A DNA stretch of 64,000 bases from Lucifuga dentata (Eukaryota > Chordata > Actinopteri > Ophidiiformes > Bythitidae), in the NCBI GenBank assembly GCA_014773175.1, contig VXCM01005154.1, forward strand, positions 1 to 64,000, written 5' to 3'. The position numbers and the translations under genes were made by a program. Positions 1 through 12,719 of this stretch are shown one piece after another. Under the pieces are notes generated by a model, which saw only the letters and a program-made list of their open reading frames with translations, was not told the origin of the DNA and did not search any database. Within the stretch, counting starts at the first letter, position 1. Every line of letters starts with the position of its first letter.

Positions 1-841
1 ACCCCCCATCTCTCTGAGACTGGACATCACGCTGTCTTTACTCATCCTGTCATATGCTGCTTCTGTTTGCTGCTGAGGCTGCAGAACACAAAACCTGAAT
101 CTTAAGATGCTTCATTGGAAATGAAAAATTTCATGGGTTTTTTTTCACTTCCTTTTTTTTGGTGTATTGATCAGCAGCTCCTGCTCGTGTCAAACAAAGT
201 TGGCGTGGCCTGTATTCCGAGGGAGCGCCGGGCGCCTCGTGAGGATCATCTCCGGCTCTGAAGCACGGATAAATTCCTGTTGTATCCTATCCGAACTAAG
301 TCCCAAGTTAAACTCGGGTGGATTATGTTAATTAAAATGATAAAAGTTTTGGGAACTTGGGAAATCAACCGTGTGCTTTATCCCTAAGCTGTTTATTAAC
401 TTCAGCATTTAAGCAACATTCTGTGCTGTTAACTTCAGTGTAATTAGATAAGTGATGTGCTGATTTTACGATGTTGGGATCCAGAAAAGACAAAATACAA
501 AGCAAATAACAAGACATACGAGGTTATTTACAGGATGACGCTCCAGGTAAACAGGAAGGACAGACTTAGTCTCCCGCTCATATTGTAGAAAACAAACATT
601 TCTTTTCATCTCGTTTGTTCTCGTCCTCTCATTGCTTTGTTTCTCTTTACCTCAGGCTCGCCGTCCTTCCCTCTGCAGTCGTATGGCTGCTCGCGTCTAA
701 AGCATCGCAGCCTTTCACAGCAGCCTCCGAAACAGTTTCCATCAGCTCAGAAGCTTCATCTGAAAACTCCAAGTCTGTAAACCACAAGGCTTCACATGAA
801 AGGCGAGCGGAGGCGGAAGCTGATGATGATGACGATGATAA
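1..841. other. Stretch without a recognised gene
   Basis: No splice-bounded coding segment, RNA gene or recognisable repeat was seen. An open frame begins at 615, but its first 75 or so residues are Ser/Ala/Asp-rich and match nothing I know. They include an Asp run made by GAT/GAC codons near 820-838. The recognisable LINE homology starts only at about 842. Confidence 0.5.
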
Positions 842-1490
842 TTTCCTCAAACTCAACATTAATAAAAGCGAGGTTCTCCTCATTGGCTCAAAATCCTCAC
901 GCTCCAAAGCACCCCTGTTCATCATTTCTATGGATGACTGCCCGGTTCACATCTCCTCACAGGTAAAAAGTCTCGGCGTCATATTCGACAGCACACTTTC
1001 ATTCATCCCCACATCAACAATATTTCCCGTATGGCCTTTTTCCACCTTCGAAACACTCCGCCCATCCCTCTCTCAGTACAGCACCCAAATTCTCGTTCAC
1101 GCCCTGGTCACCTCACGTATCGATTACTGCAATGCCGTCCTCTCTGGTCTTCCTAATAAACTTCTTCATCGTCTCCAAATCATCCACAACTCTGCTGCCA
1201 GGATCATCACCCACACCAAATCATCTGACCACATCACCCCCACCCTCATCCAGCTTCAATGGCTTCCTGTTCAACAACGGATTAACTACAAAATTCTACT
1301 GACCTTCAAAGCCCTCCATAACCTGGCCCCACCATACCTCTCAGAACTTCTTCATCCCTACACACCCTCCTGTTCTCTGCGATCTTCTTCAGCTGTCCTA
1401 CTCTCAGTTCCATCTTTCAGGCTCAGCACCATGGGCGCCAGAGCTTTCAGCTGCAGAGCAGCTTCGAAGCTGAAATCATCACGGGTTGGC
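842..1490 (+). mobile_element. LINE remnant: C-terminal part of a reverse transcriptase ORF (L2/CR1-like)
   Basis: The plus-strand frame encodes the end of the polymerase ORF of a non-LTR retrotransposon. Visible family landmarks, in order, are LKLNINKSEVLLIG, VKSLGVIFDSTLSF, LRPSLSQYSTQILVHALVTS, SRIDYCNAVLSGLPNKLLHR, NSAARIITHTK, HITPTLIQLQWLPVQQRINY, KALHNLAPPYLSELL and RAFSCRAASKL. These are the post-catalytic RT motifs shared by L2/CR1/Rex-type fish LINEs. The catalytic palm with its YADD box lies upstream in intact elements and is absent. The frame is still open over about 210 codons, so the insertion is not very old or lies in sequence with few indels. The normal last residues are also missing: after the Lys/Ser-rich stretch the frame runs into A-rich DNA. 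The clade assignment is from memory of family motifs and is uncertain between L2 and CR1. Confidence 0.85.
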
Positions 1491-1558
1491 ATCAGAACAT
1501 CAAAAAAATAAAAGAAAAAAAAAGCTACTTCTGATTTTGCTCGACAGTGGAAACAAAG

Positions 1559-2390
1559 GCTGCGTTCTTAATCGTTTATAAGTTTCCCTCCTTGCATCTT
1601 TTCCTCATGCCTTAGTCCCGCCCACTTAAGACCTGAGGAAACAACACGAGGAAAAATGTGAGGACAGAGGAGCTGAGATAAATGAAACATCCTCGCTTCT
1701 TTAGCACACCTGAAGCGACGTCAGTTACTGTTTACAGCTTTTACTTCCTATACGACCCATAAATTAATGAAGTATGAACCATTTATCATTACTGTGACCT
1801 TTGACATATGCCACATGCGACTTTATAATCTACAGATCATCCGATCATTGTTTAATAGAAAAAAAAGTGTATTTCACTACACAGAGAGTTAAACTATGAG
1901 TTTGTCATCAGATGCAGCCATTCTTACATTAACTCTTCTAATGGGATGCTTAGTGGATTTTGTTGGAGGAGATCAGTGCTGCTGCTTGTGGTGATACAGG
2001 AAGTCATTTTGCGGTTTTATGCGTCCGTTATCATTCAAACACACATCCAGCCAATTTAACCAGATAATGAATCAGACAAAATCAAATGTAGATAATCAGA
2101 GTGATTTTACATGTGAATTGTTGCTGTTATTTGTCAACATGTTTGATCAAACTTGTGTTGTTATGTTGAGGAGTCGGTGTGTCGGATCAGCTGTGGTGGA
2201 TTTGAAACAGATTTCCAGTGAAGAGGCGTGAGCATCTGCATGGGATCGCCTCGTGTTTCCTCCAGGATGCCTCCTCAGTCCTCGCTCCTCAGAGCAGAAA
2301 TAAGAGCTTTGGATTGTCTTTTAAGATGGCCGATCAGGTTGGTTTCTGGATCTCGCAATGATTGAGAAGTGAGGAAGTTCGCAAAATGAA
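1559..2390 (+). mobile_element. Non-autonomous DNA element, family B (terminus GCTGCGTTC), left end intact
   Basis: This stretch is homologous to the reverse complement of the element at 55452-56401. Shared landmarks are the terminal GCTGCGTTC, the CCCGCCCACT(T/G)AAGAC block near 1618-1633, AGGACAGAGGAGCTGAG near 1661-1677, AAATGAAACATCCTCGCT near 1680-1699, and AGCAGAAATAAG near 2293. The right end fades near 2390 and no clear terminal inverted repeat is left there. No transposase coding was seen. The superfamily was not determined. Confidence 0.6.
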
Positions 2391-5300
2391 GATCTTTGTA
2401 ATCTTCTTGCAAAGATCGCGAAGTTCCTCAGAATGATCGAGTAACGTGGTAGGAAACCCGCCTGCACATAAAAAGATGCAAAATCCATCAATCCTTTGTT
2501 ATTGACATTGCTGACCACTGAACCACCTTTCTGTCTTTTGAGGTGAACTTGATCTTTAGATTTGGAGGAAATAAATCCGGTTTTCCTTTGCTGCCCATCC
2601 AGACATGATGATTTGAAATCCTCTTTCATGTAATGAGAAAGAGGAGGCGTAGCAGGAGAATGGGAGTATAATTGGACACTTAATCATTGTAAGTGTTTTA
2701 CGGTTGGACCTGATGACCCTTGACAGAAGCGCGTACGGCGTAGCAGCGGCAGATGGAAGACAAAAGCATGTTGACAAAAGCATGAGTCTGTCTGACATGC
2801 TGCTGATGCTTTGGCTACATTTCTATTCCTCCCACCCCTCATCGAACCCAGTCCATTTTCTGGCTACAACATGACATTTTTTAGTCGTTAGCTCTAAGGC
2901 AGAAATCGCTGACCCCTGACAGTGACCCCCTGTCATTACCACTGGGATGCTATATCCTGTCTCTGTTCTACCAGAGCGCGCAGACAGAAAGCAAAAGAGG
3001 CCAAAGAGAAATTGAAAGGGCAGAGAGAGTTGAGCTGACAGGATAGAGAATAAAAAAAAAAAGATGAGAGGGATATGAGAGGGAGAGCAGAGGTGTGGGT
3101 TAAAGAGCAGCCAAAAAAATGAGAAAGGAAGGCGAGAAACTGGAATAATACGACTGAGACAAAAAAAAAATGGAGAAAATCTTCAAACATGAATAAAAAA
3201 CAGACAAAATTCAAAGCTGTTGCCTGCAATCGAATCCATCACGCGTGTGCAGTGGACGTTGGAGGTAAGCTTCATTTGTTCCCAGCAGAGACGATGGCTC
3301 CTTCATATGACAGAGAGCAAAAACGGGATAAAAAATGAGATCATCAATGAGGGGAAACATGAAGGTTGATCCCGCTGGGTGTGTTCTTGTCACAAGCTGT
3401 CGCACAGGCGATTGACAGAGGGAATACATTTGACTGTCAAACAGGTTTTTCTCATGAATCCGTAACGACGCTGCCCGTGGAGTGCTGCATAAGAATCAGA
3501 TATGTAAAGATGGCCTTCAACCAAGTCCTTCCTCAAGTTCTTTATCCCTCCTTTATCCTCAGCTCTCATCGCCTCCAAGGCAACCTTTGCGCATCTGGAG
3601 TTTCTGGATTTTTGCAGTGTTCAAATCAGAATTCAAATAGTGGTCAAGGTGAGAAATTATCACTCAGGGCAAAAATATTTGTGAAGCCTGTGAAATTAAG
3701 TGTTGTTCTTCACTTTGTTAGTTGAAGTTTTAAAATTCCACACCTCAGCAAAAGTCCCTCATGAACCTCTTTGGGCGATTCTTTCAGCTTATTATGTATT
3801 ATAAATATGAATTCATTTTTAATGCGAAAGCAACACATGGCTCACTGTGGAACAATGCTAATACTAACCACATAAACTATGCTGCAGCTGGAAAATATGA
3901 CGTAAATGGTATATCAAAAAATCAGGAGGGAGGGGAGGAAGAAGTTCAAGGAAGCTCTTGTATGATTCCCACTGCCACTTTTCATTTGTGGAAAAAAAAA
4001 AAAAAAAAAAAGCAATGTTGGGCATGTAAATGTCCTTAAGTCATTTTGGTCGAGCTTCAAAAACCTAAAAAGCTTCTAAATGAAAAATCTGACAATGAGT
4101 TAAAGATTATTTCAACCTTTTTTTCAATAAAAGTAAACTTAGACTCGCTCATTTTCTGCATATAATCTTCCACCCATCCATTTTCCATGTTTATGCTCGT
4201 CATAAAGGTAGAAGTACATAAAGTAGCCCAGACATCAATGTCTTTAGCCACATCCTAAAGCACTTCCTGGGTGATTCAAGGTGTTCTGAGGCAAGATGTG
4301 ATTTTCAATCTCTCCAGTGCATTCTGGGAAAAAAACAAAACAAAACTACATCATCTGCAAAAAAACAGATTTCGACAAATTTGGTTTGGATATTGTTGAC
4401 ACTCCTTTTCGAGGTCAAATGGAGGTCGGGGACAGCGGCCTGGGTTTGTCAGACGAGTGGCGGTCTTTATTTTTAATCAGAGTGGTGATCCAATTAAAGA
4501 TCACGCTGCTCAGCCTCTCTGGGAAAACCTATTGGCAGGGAGCTACTAGAAAAAACCTGCGGCCGATTGTCGACCTCATCCAGGAGGAGCAGCGCTGTAA
4601 TCTTCATCTTCATATATCAAATGTTCTTTGATGAAACAGTTTTGATTGGACGACGTGAGAAAGCACTGGTGCAAAAGATCCCAGATGTGTTTTCCCTTTT
4701 ATAACTGCTGTGTCACTGAATGTGATAATTAAAAGGTTTCGTTACACACAAATGCCTCGAGCAAGGCGGGAAAGTCACAGATTTTCTTTTGGGAATAACA
4801 TTGTCAGGAAAACTTTCCTAACTGTGCACTGAGTCATACTTTAGGTAGAATCCTTGTGATTTGGTGGCGTGAAACACGACACGCTAAGATGTTAAATATC
4901 ACACTCTTATGCTGTAGATTCTCTCTTCACCACAATATCCTTCAAAGCGTCAGAGTTGTACTGGAGGAAAGTGCACCTATGCCCGCCATGTTGGCACACA
5001 TTGCTTAGTGCACATTTGTGTGTGCGTTAAGCCTCGCTGAGTGTGTATTTTATTGTTTGTGCATGATATTATGTGCAAAGCTATCCACCCAAGCTCATTA
5101 TATGATAAACCCTAACCCTGGTCTTCTGCAAAGTCAGCCAGTTCGATCGTAGGAAAGGAGCCACCTTAATGAACGGTCACGTACACTACATCGATTATCT
5201 CCTGATGGAGGCGTTGACAGTTGCCCGAGCCAAATATAAAGTTATTTTTACAGTTGATGTCATAATTTGATGATTTATCTCAACAGCAGAGGCGCCGTGA

Positions 5301-6619
5301 AAGAAAAACAATATAAACATATCAAACCCAAAACCGGAAGTAACCAAAAAGTGCTTGATTGGTGTGCGTTGTCAATCAGCTCAGCGGAAACACCAACTCG
5401 ATTCACTTGAAAATCCAGTTACACGTGCACATTTTACTGTACATCATTTTAGTCTACACAGAAACGTGCACAGCTGGTATGCACGTGTCCCTTTTATTCT
5501 GTTCCTGTGCTAACTCCCTTTTTTTCCTCAGCACCAGCAGCACTGCTGCTATTTCAGACAAATTCAACATCACACGGTATCAGGTCGGCCGGGCTTCACG
5601 CCACGTTTTCACAGGTTGTCCAGAAATTTATCAGTATTTTAAGACAGCGATTTCACAGCTGACAACTGGCTCTTCACTTCCATATTTAACAGGACTGTGA
5701 CTGTTTTGCAACATAGGTGGCATTTTCACACTGACGAGCAGCAGTACATCTGTCTGTGAATGAGTCAAAATGATGTTTCCACAAAAGCAGTCATTCATTT
5801 TGAAGAGGATCTGTAACTTTTTCGATTTTTTTGACTTGAGAATAAGTTTTTTTTAAAAATCTTTTACTTGACATTTCTTGCAACACCAAGTTTGTTAAAG
5901 GACAACACAGACAATTTTGCAAGCTTGAGCGCAATAAATACAACCCCCATACATGTTACATTAGGCGTAGATTTAGATGTGTGCAGAGTTGCCAGGTTTG
6001 TGTTTTCTGTAAAAAACTGGCAGTTTTGATTGAGTGAGAAAGAGTATTATACAGGATTCCTGCTGATCTGGCAACTTGCAGTCAGACTGCACGTTATCAG
6101 CAGCGAATTTCAAGTGGTAGTTAGTTATAGTTTAAATGATTAAACCTCACAGAATTCAAGAGGCATTGATATGGACACAAAAAATGTACAGTTATGCATA
6201 TGCACTTGGTGTCTGTCTTTTCCTATGTCTCTCACACACATACAAGGAGCTTGATTGTGCAAATACTGTATTCATGTATGTATTTAATGTCTTTGCTGGA
6301 TGGAATTAAAATCACTCAATTGATTTAATATTTAAATTGCAGAGTAAGTTGTTAATAATGTGTGTCAAATTTTTGAAATGTGTCATTTTACATAAAGCAA
6401 CTTTGGAGAAAAGCGTCACCATCCACAACGCCAAATGTAAATAATAATAATAATAATTAAAAAATGATTGAAAGCCAATACTATGAAATCAATAAAAGTG
6501 GTGTTTGGTTGGACTGTATTACAATAAATAGGTGTCTATTGTTCTGCTCACTGCATGGTTACTAAATCACAGCAGTATTAAACATTTATGCACAGAAATT
6601 ATTTTTCTGAAATTATTTA
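2391..6619. other. Long stretch without a recognised gene
   Basis: Mostly AT-rich, apparently single-copy DNA. It holds a poly-A run at about 3991-4010 and no recognised element. Short open frames here have no splice context and no recognisable domains. Nothing else can be supported. Confidence 0.4.
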
Positions 6620-6975
6620 TCATTACTACCAATGTGGCACAATACACTAGAAGCTAACGAGCAACTTTGCCATATTTTGACATCAGTCCACATCCATAAC
6701 GGTTTTATTTTATTTATATTCATTTTTATGTCAATGTCATGCAAGAAAATTTTACTTTATTTGGCTGTTCGCTGATTATTTACATTCACAAAGTTTGCCT
6801 AAATCGGCGCCGCCATGTTGAGTGACGTCATAGTTGAAGTCGGGGTTGATGGATTCCCAGTTTCCGACTTCAAGTGCTATTTCAACGCATTTTATTTTAT
6901 TTTTTCAATTTTATTTATTTTTTTTTTTTTTTTNTTTTTTTTTTTTTTTAAGTAGGACGTCGAAAATTTTTATAA
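6620..6975 (+). mobile_element. CRE-bearing MITE, family A, right part (truncated)
   Basis: Matches the right half of the 48865-49414 copy. Shared blocks include the ATTCACAAAG(T/C)T segment, GGCGCCGCCATGTTGAGTGA with the CRE octamer TGACGTCA at 6823-6830, TTTCAACGCATTTT, and the AAGTAGGA-type sub-terminal sequence. The left terminus and the final GCAGC terminus are missing. A T-run holding a single N (6934) interrupts the right side. Confidence 0.6.
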
Positions 6976-7524
6976 TTCCGAATTGTCTGGAACACAGCTT
7001 AAATGTCGAGACCGAGCTAACGTCGGACCCACGGCTAGCTCCGGATTAGCATGCCTGGCTAACGTCCCTTCAGAGCAAAGGCACCTGCTCAGGTAACGAT
7101 CGATTTAGTAGAATTCCCCACACAAAAACTTACCGAAACAAGAAGGAATATCCTCCTACACTTTATTATAAGTATCTCTTGATTATTCAGTTCAAAAAAA
7201 AAAAAAAAAAAANAAAAAAAAAAAAAAAAAAGATGCTGTCTTCTGTCACATGATGAATGACCGGAAACAGCTGAGCCAAACGTCAAACTGAGCCGATCTT
7301 CAGGATATCTGCTGCAGCTAAACTTTCACAGATTGTGCTGCTATTTTCTCAACATCACAGAAGTTTTTAAGCTGTGAGGAAAATTCAGAACTTCCTGGAA
7401 GAATCAAGGTTTTCCTGAAGGAGATGTAACGGCGAAGATTTATGCAGGGAGCAAGAAAAGACGTTTACTGTTACAGCAGGTAAGACGCTGGATATTATGT
7501 TAATACTCTGCCATTCTCTTTATC

Positions 7525-7525
<1 letters not shown>

Positions 7526-7567
<42 letters not shown>
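7526..7567. repeat. (TG)n microsatellite
   Basis: About 20 uninterrupted TG units, preceded by unique sequence and followed by GGGAAATG. Confidence 0.9.
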
Positions 7568-7568
<1 letters not shown>

Positions 7569-8021
7569 AAATGCATTTGAGTGAATATAGGCTTTGGCAT
7601 ATTTCATTGTTTTCAGTTTAACATAATTTCATAATTTCAATGCGTTTTTTTAGTGTGCAAAGGTAAATGAGAGAAACAATTTGAAATACTGTAAAAACAA
7701 TTTTGATATTTTGGTCTGAACTGGTCTTCATTGTACAAGGTTGCTTGTGCTCATTAATCAGCATTGATCAGTGTGTGTGTGTGTGTAATTTGGTAATCTA
7801 GGTTGGTGGTACTTTTTTCAGAAATTGATGTTTTGTATGGCCATATCTTGCGCAGCATGGACAGCAAATTGATATCAATATAAAATTGCATTATTTGAGG
7901 ACGTCTGTGGCCTCTTCAGCTCAGCCGTCACACTCCGTCTATGAAATAAATACAGTAAAGGCTTTACACAATCAAGATCTTTGTGTGTGTGTGTAGAACA
8001 TAGAAACACATAAGCTGCCCC

Positions 8022-8098
8022 CCAACTAATGCAGTAACATTACATGTATGAAAATTGAATATATTAGGCTCAAACATGCAAAATGGGTGGTATGGTCC
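8022..8098 (+). mobile_element. Right end of a TTAA/AGGACC-family element
   Basis: The end reads GGCTCAAACATGCAAAATGG then TGGTATGGTCCT followed by TTAA (8099-8102). It is nearly identical to the right end of the full copy that finishes at 17457. Only the terminal 77 bp or so is present. Confidence 0.75.
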
Positions 8099-8159
8099 TT
8101 TAATGCTGTGATTAATATCATTGTAATCCAGCTAAAAAGTCCTGTAATCTAAGTTTTTT

Positions 8160-8317
8160 TTTTAGTTAGCATTTATTACTAACTTTATTTTATTTATCGT
8201 ATTTACTGGTGTTCAGCCATGCTTTTTGTTGCGTTGGCATCGTAGGTGCTGGAACGCTTGGAAGCCGGAATTTTCAACTGGGAAATTCTGACATCCCACG
8301 TTTGCCTGGAATGCAGC
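8160..8317 (+). mobile_element. End fragment of a family A MITE
   Basis: AAGCCGGAATTTTCAACTGG, then GAAATTCTGACATCCCACG and GGAATGCAGC, match the right end of the 34014-34433 copy. The element is otherwise degraded and its upstream limit is approximate. Confidence 0.5.
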
Positions 8318-9964
8318 GGCTGCATTGGAAGCTGCTGTTCGACGCTTTATCTCTGGAACTGTTGCTGTTTTTTGTTTTTTTTTCCAGGCTCTGGCATTAC
8401 ATAAGGCTTTGCGTGTTCATGAAGCTCCACCATCCTGACGGCGTCAGTGCTGTGTGGCAGCCTGCCTGCTGTTTGATTTTGCATGTGTGAATGTACATAC
8501 AGTATATGGAACTAAAGGAGCTCTTGTTGCTTTTGAAAAAGAGAAACAGACACAAAGACATAGAAGGGAAAGATGGATATGCAGAGAGAGGCGAGACACA
8601 AAGTGAGGCTGAGGGTGAAGAGTTTAGCTGGAAGTCATCCTCCTCATCCTCCTCCTCTGCTCTCTTCACTTGCTCCCTTTGTTGCGGGAGTAATTACGTG
8701 CAGCTCGGAGCTGAGGGTGTCTCCTCGTTTCTGATCTGAGACGGCCTCCTGACGCCGGAACGCGACTCATCTGCCTCAGCGCTGGTAAAGTGGAACTAAA
8801 ACAAACAAACAAAAACAACTCCATTCACATAGCATTCCACGATCTCCGTGCAGCAACCCGATTTGTTACCCTACCCGATTTGTTGTACGCATGCGCATCG
8901 CATTGAGAAACATGTCTACATCTGGTCACCATTTTCCTTTTTATGGCATACTTTGGAGATTTTTGCTGAACTGCTGGAAAGAAGTACTTTGTTTTTTCCG
9001 TCTTTTGCGGATTCATTCTTAAAAGATGGGATCGAGTCAGATTTAATGTAAGCAATTAATTACATTTTATATTTATTTCCGATACTGTAAAATTATTTGT
9101 AACAGGATTAACGTGTAATATAAGCAGTTAATTATGTTTTGTATTTATTTGCTAAATAAATGTAACATTCTTTTAGCTTCTGCCGCTTCTGTATTTGAAA
9201 TACATTTTATTGATTTCATATTTAAATGTATGTATCATATGTAAATGTAATAATGTAATATCCAACCTGTCAGCGAGCACACACGACTCTCCTGATGCAC
9301 AGACGAGCAGCATTTTACTGTGGCGTTATTCGACGAGTGCCGTTTGACGCAATTCCGAAAAGGAATTTCTATTAAAGAATTTAAAGAAAAGGCAGGCTTC
9401 TGCTACGACGAGCCAAGTTTTTTTTTTTTTTAGATGCCAAGACATGTTTTCTTGACCTCAGCGAGTAAAGAACGATGGAAAGGAGAATGCATAAAAAGAT
9501 GGCCGCCATGCTAAGAGAATGTGGCTGACTTTAAAAAAAAAAAAAACAAAAAACTTTATTAACAAGACTTTGATTGACAGAAAAACTCAGGTGCTATAAT
9601 AATTAACTATACAGTCATACAAAGAAGTCTGAAGAATTAGCTTAAAAGAAAAGGAAAACTAAAATAATAATTAATGAAATAAGGAAAATAATAAATAAAT
9701 GATAAGGATTTGAATAAACTCTGCAGTTTGAGCAGCTCGTATCACTCACACTTCCACATAAATCCACTCTGTTGGGACTTTTGATAATCAGAAAGACTTT
9801 AAATGCATCCTCAGCCTCAGTCAGAAATCGACTTTCTCTCTGTTGTTCCTCGTTTCTTCCTGCTGCTGATTTGGCTTTAAAACTGAGAGAAGAAAATAAT
9901 TAGGATAAAACTGCTTTTTCTCCCTTTTTCACCAAAAAACTACTTCACAAGGATTTCTTCTAAC
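8318..9964. other. Stretch without a recognised gene
   Basis: Contains a short direct repeat of ACCCGATTTGTT at 8857-8882, followed directly by ACGCATGCGCAT (8887-8898), which resembles an NRF1 site. There is also a GATGGCCGCCATG motif near 9499 and AT-rich filler. No coding evidence. Confidence 0.4.
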
Positions 9965-10091
9965 AACACGGTGACGAGTGTGCAGCAGCTCAACTGTGTG
10001 TGTGTGTGTGTGTGGTGTGTGGGTGAGNAACACGGTGACGAGTGTGCAGCAGCTCAACTGTGTGTGTGTGTGTGTGTGGTGTGTGGGTGAG
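9965..10091. other. Probable false tandem duplication around a single N (10028)
   Basis: The 63-bp segment 9965-10027 is repeated without change at 10029-10091, with one N between. The copy ends in a TG tract. This fits two overlapping contig ends placed side by side. Confidence 0.8.
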
Positions 10092-11120
10092 GGGGGGTAG
10101 TGTGTCACGTTTTTATCTTTTGAAGAAAAAAAAAGCCAAAAAGCGTTTTCAATTATATTGACATTAGAAATCGTGACGGAACAAATCATGATGTTCTATT
10201 TTTCGGAAAAAAAAAATCTTTAGAAGCTTTTCACAGTAGATGAAGAAGCAGAATTCTCCTAAAATTCATCTGGAAACAGAAGAAAATTGATCAATCACAT
10301 GTTGATAAATTCACATAATCACATCTGATGTGTTTAAGTCTATGTCAGACAGCCAGTGTGTGTGTGTGTGGGGGNGTGTTTAAGTGTGTTTTCCCTCTCA
10401 GTCAGTCAGTGTGTGTGTGAGATCCTCCCTGACGTGTTCCAGGACACATTTGTGTGTGTGTGTTGACTGTGTGTTGACTACATATTTGAGGATTTCTCAT
10501 ACAGATTCTCACTGAGCCTCACTTTGTAATTGTGACCAATACACACACATACACACACACACACACACACACATACATATGAATGAAGAGTTAGCCGCCA
10601 GAACATCACGGTCAAGAAGCTGCAAGGCCGTCTGAGACGCTCCCTTGGCAAAATCAATTTCCATACTCTGAAGTCTGTGTGTGTGTGTGTGCATTTGTGT
10701 GTGGTGTTTATTTCCCGTTCATGGTTTTGTGTGCGTGTGTGTGTGTTTGTGCTGCGGATGCATCTTTATGTTTGATTCCTTCCCCCCACACTCCCAGGAA
10801 TCATATTACCGTCTGACAGATGTGGTGATCACACTGCTAGGAGATGATCTGTGTGTGTGTGTATGTGTGTGCGCATGTGGCATGTGCATGCGTGCGTGCG
10901 TGCGTGTGTGTTTGTGGGATAAAACTAGCGGTGCATTATAGAACTAATGCATCTGTTCCATATAGATGAGCAGGAGTGGGACCTCCCAAGCAGTAACACA
11001 CTTACACACTACATATTGTGCATAGACACTCATATGTAGACGCACACATGCATACACACACAAAGCCATACACCCCATTCCACACCCCTAGTGTGTATTT
11101 TGCTAAAAACAACACCAGAT
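10092..11120. repeat. TG/CA-rich stretch with several short microsatellites
   Basis: Contains TG or CA tracts near 10360-10372, 10418-10428, 10542-10573, 10678-10691, 10730-10748 and 10850-10912, the last one compound with GCGTGC units. A single N lies at 10375. Open frames across it are Cys/Val or His/Thr translations of the tracts. Confidence 0.75.
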
Positions 11121-11124
11121 TTAA

Positions 11125-11349
11125 GGGACCACACCGGCAATCGTGCATGTTTGAACCCAATATACAATCCACATACGCTGACAACCATTTCCCAAAATAT
11201 ATTACTTTAGCTGTAAATTTTATAATGTTTTTCCTACCTTCCAGGCTGCCATTGGTTTCATGTCATATCACTGACGTGATATTAAAATCAACTTGTGGAG
11301 AATTGAAATGTGTTTGAGATCCATCACAGCGAACAACACGTCGATTAGG
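11125..11349 (+). mobile_element. Left half of a TTAA/AGGACC-family element
   Basis: Preceded by TTAA (11121-11124), it starts GGGACCACACCGGC and keeps the family blocks GCATGTTTGAACCCAATATA, ACAACCATTTCCCAAA, TTTTTCCTACCTTCCAG, CCATTGGTTTCA and AAAATCAACTTG. It stops at a T-run with a single N (11370). Confidence 0.75.
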
Positions 11350-11408
11350 GTTTTTTTTTTTTTTTTTTTNGTTTTTTTTTTTTTTTTTGCCGAAGTAACT
11401 TTATTTAA

Positions 11409-11445
11409 AGGACCATACCTTCCATTTTGCATGTTTGAGCCTAAT
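11409..11445 (+). mobile_element. Second left-end fragment of the TTAA/AGGACC family
   Basis: TTAA (11405-11408) precedes AGGACCATACCTTCCATTTT and then GCATGTTTGAGCCTAAT. Homology ends within 40 bp. It sits next to another left half, which may mean nested insertion or a misjoin at the N-bearing T-run. Confidence 0.6.
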
Positions 11446-12640
11446 TTGGGGGGGAATGGCCCTTGGCTTGGCATGCTTGACATAATTTGGCCCTCGGGGA
11501 AAGTCAATATGGCTTCAAAATGTAAAATATTGTATTACATAAAAGTTCACCAGAAATGCTAGAAAAAACTTAAGGGGACAAAAAAAAAAAAAAAAANAAA
11601 AAAAAAAAAAAAAATCTAGTTTTACTCAAATTTATTCACAAAGCTGGAAATGATATAATTTGGCTCCCTGTAGATTCATAGAAGCAAAACATTGATGACA
11701 TTGCATCGTTGTGATATGAACTTCTGAAATTTCCAGGGGCGACAAATCTGAGCCTTAATTAGCTGAAGAAATCTGCAGGAAATTCAGGATCTTTACACTC
11801 CTGTTTTCTTACTACCCACTTGTCCAGTGCAATGTTTCCAATGTGCGCAGACACACACACACACAGGTCATAGACAGGAAAATACAGTGCATATAACATG
11901 TGCAGCCCTTATGTAAATTCACAGAACTGCAGTATATCATCCTCAATTACTGCCTTTTCCTTTGATGTAAACACCGAAGAACCCCTTAGTGAATACACAC
12001 ACACACACACACACACGCTAAGAAAGCTCTGACAATAATAGCCTTTTTTTAGAATCATATTTCTAGAGTGAAGAAATATGAGAATCTCTTCACTATCCAT
12101 TCATCCTCGTCCTCTGAAGTATAGTCAACAGCAGCATGCGGCAATTAATTAGAGATTTGTCTCGATGAGGGGAGGTTTGGGAGGTGGAAGGATAAAGCAG
12201 GCAATTCTGCTGGCCTAATTAGCAGAATTTAATATTCTCACGCTCTCATGTTGACTCAGACTTTGATGAGGCAGTTTTGGGAGAGAAAGAAGACTGGAAA
12301 ACAGCTTGAACACATCCAGGATACGTGAAATAACAGGCTAGTGTGGGAATGGGAAGTAGGAAACACCGTGAAGTCGTATGTGTGTTTCCCTCAATTAAAA
12401 GCCATCAAATGTGTGTTTCTGTGGCTGCAGGTTTTGGGGCAGGTAAAAGGACTGTGACAGTTTGTGTTTTCAGCAGTATGATCTCATACATAAAGGCAAT
12501 ATATACTGTATGTATAGACTGAAATGACATGGAACTGAAAATAAAAATAGTCTGATATTAATTTGTAGCACAGTAGAAAGTTGGACGGTCAGTTGCAGTA
12601 CAAGAGCACAAACACCTAAAGCCTGTGATTCTTTGCCAAT
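11446..12640. other. Stretch without a gene; includes a possible conserved non-coding segment
   Basis: Holds an A-run with a single N (11597) and a CA tract at 11995-12016. Segment 12125-12290 is single-copy in the window and contains homeodomain-type cores such as GGCAATTAATTAGAG and CTGGCCTAATTAGC. That look suggests, but does not prove, a conserved regulatory element. Confidence 0.3.

Positions 12641-12642
<2 letters not shown>

Positions 12643-12698
<56 letters not shown>
12643..12698. repeat. Poly-T run ending in a single N (12699)
   Basis: About 56 T residues adjoin a single N and then A/T-rich sequence. It directly abuts the hAT fragment that follows, so the junction may be an assembly break. 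Confidence 0.8.
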
Positions 12699-12719
12699 NA
12701 TTTAAAAAACAAAACAAAA

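Noticed and set aside
615..841. Start of the 298-residue frame as a host gene
   Set aside because: The N-terminal part has no homology signal and no splice context; only the LINE portion from about 842 is recognisable.
5108..5117. Interstitial telomere-like AACCCTAACCCTGG
   Set aside because: Only about two TTAGGG-type units; expected by chance.
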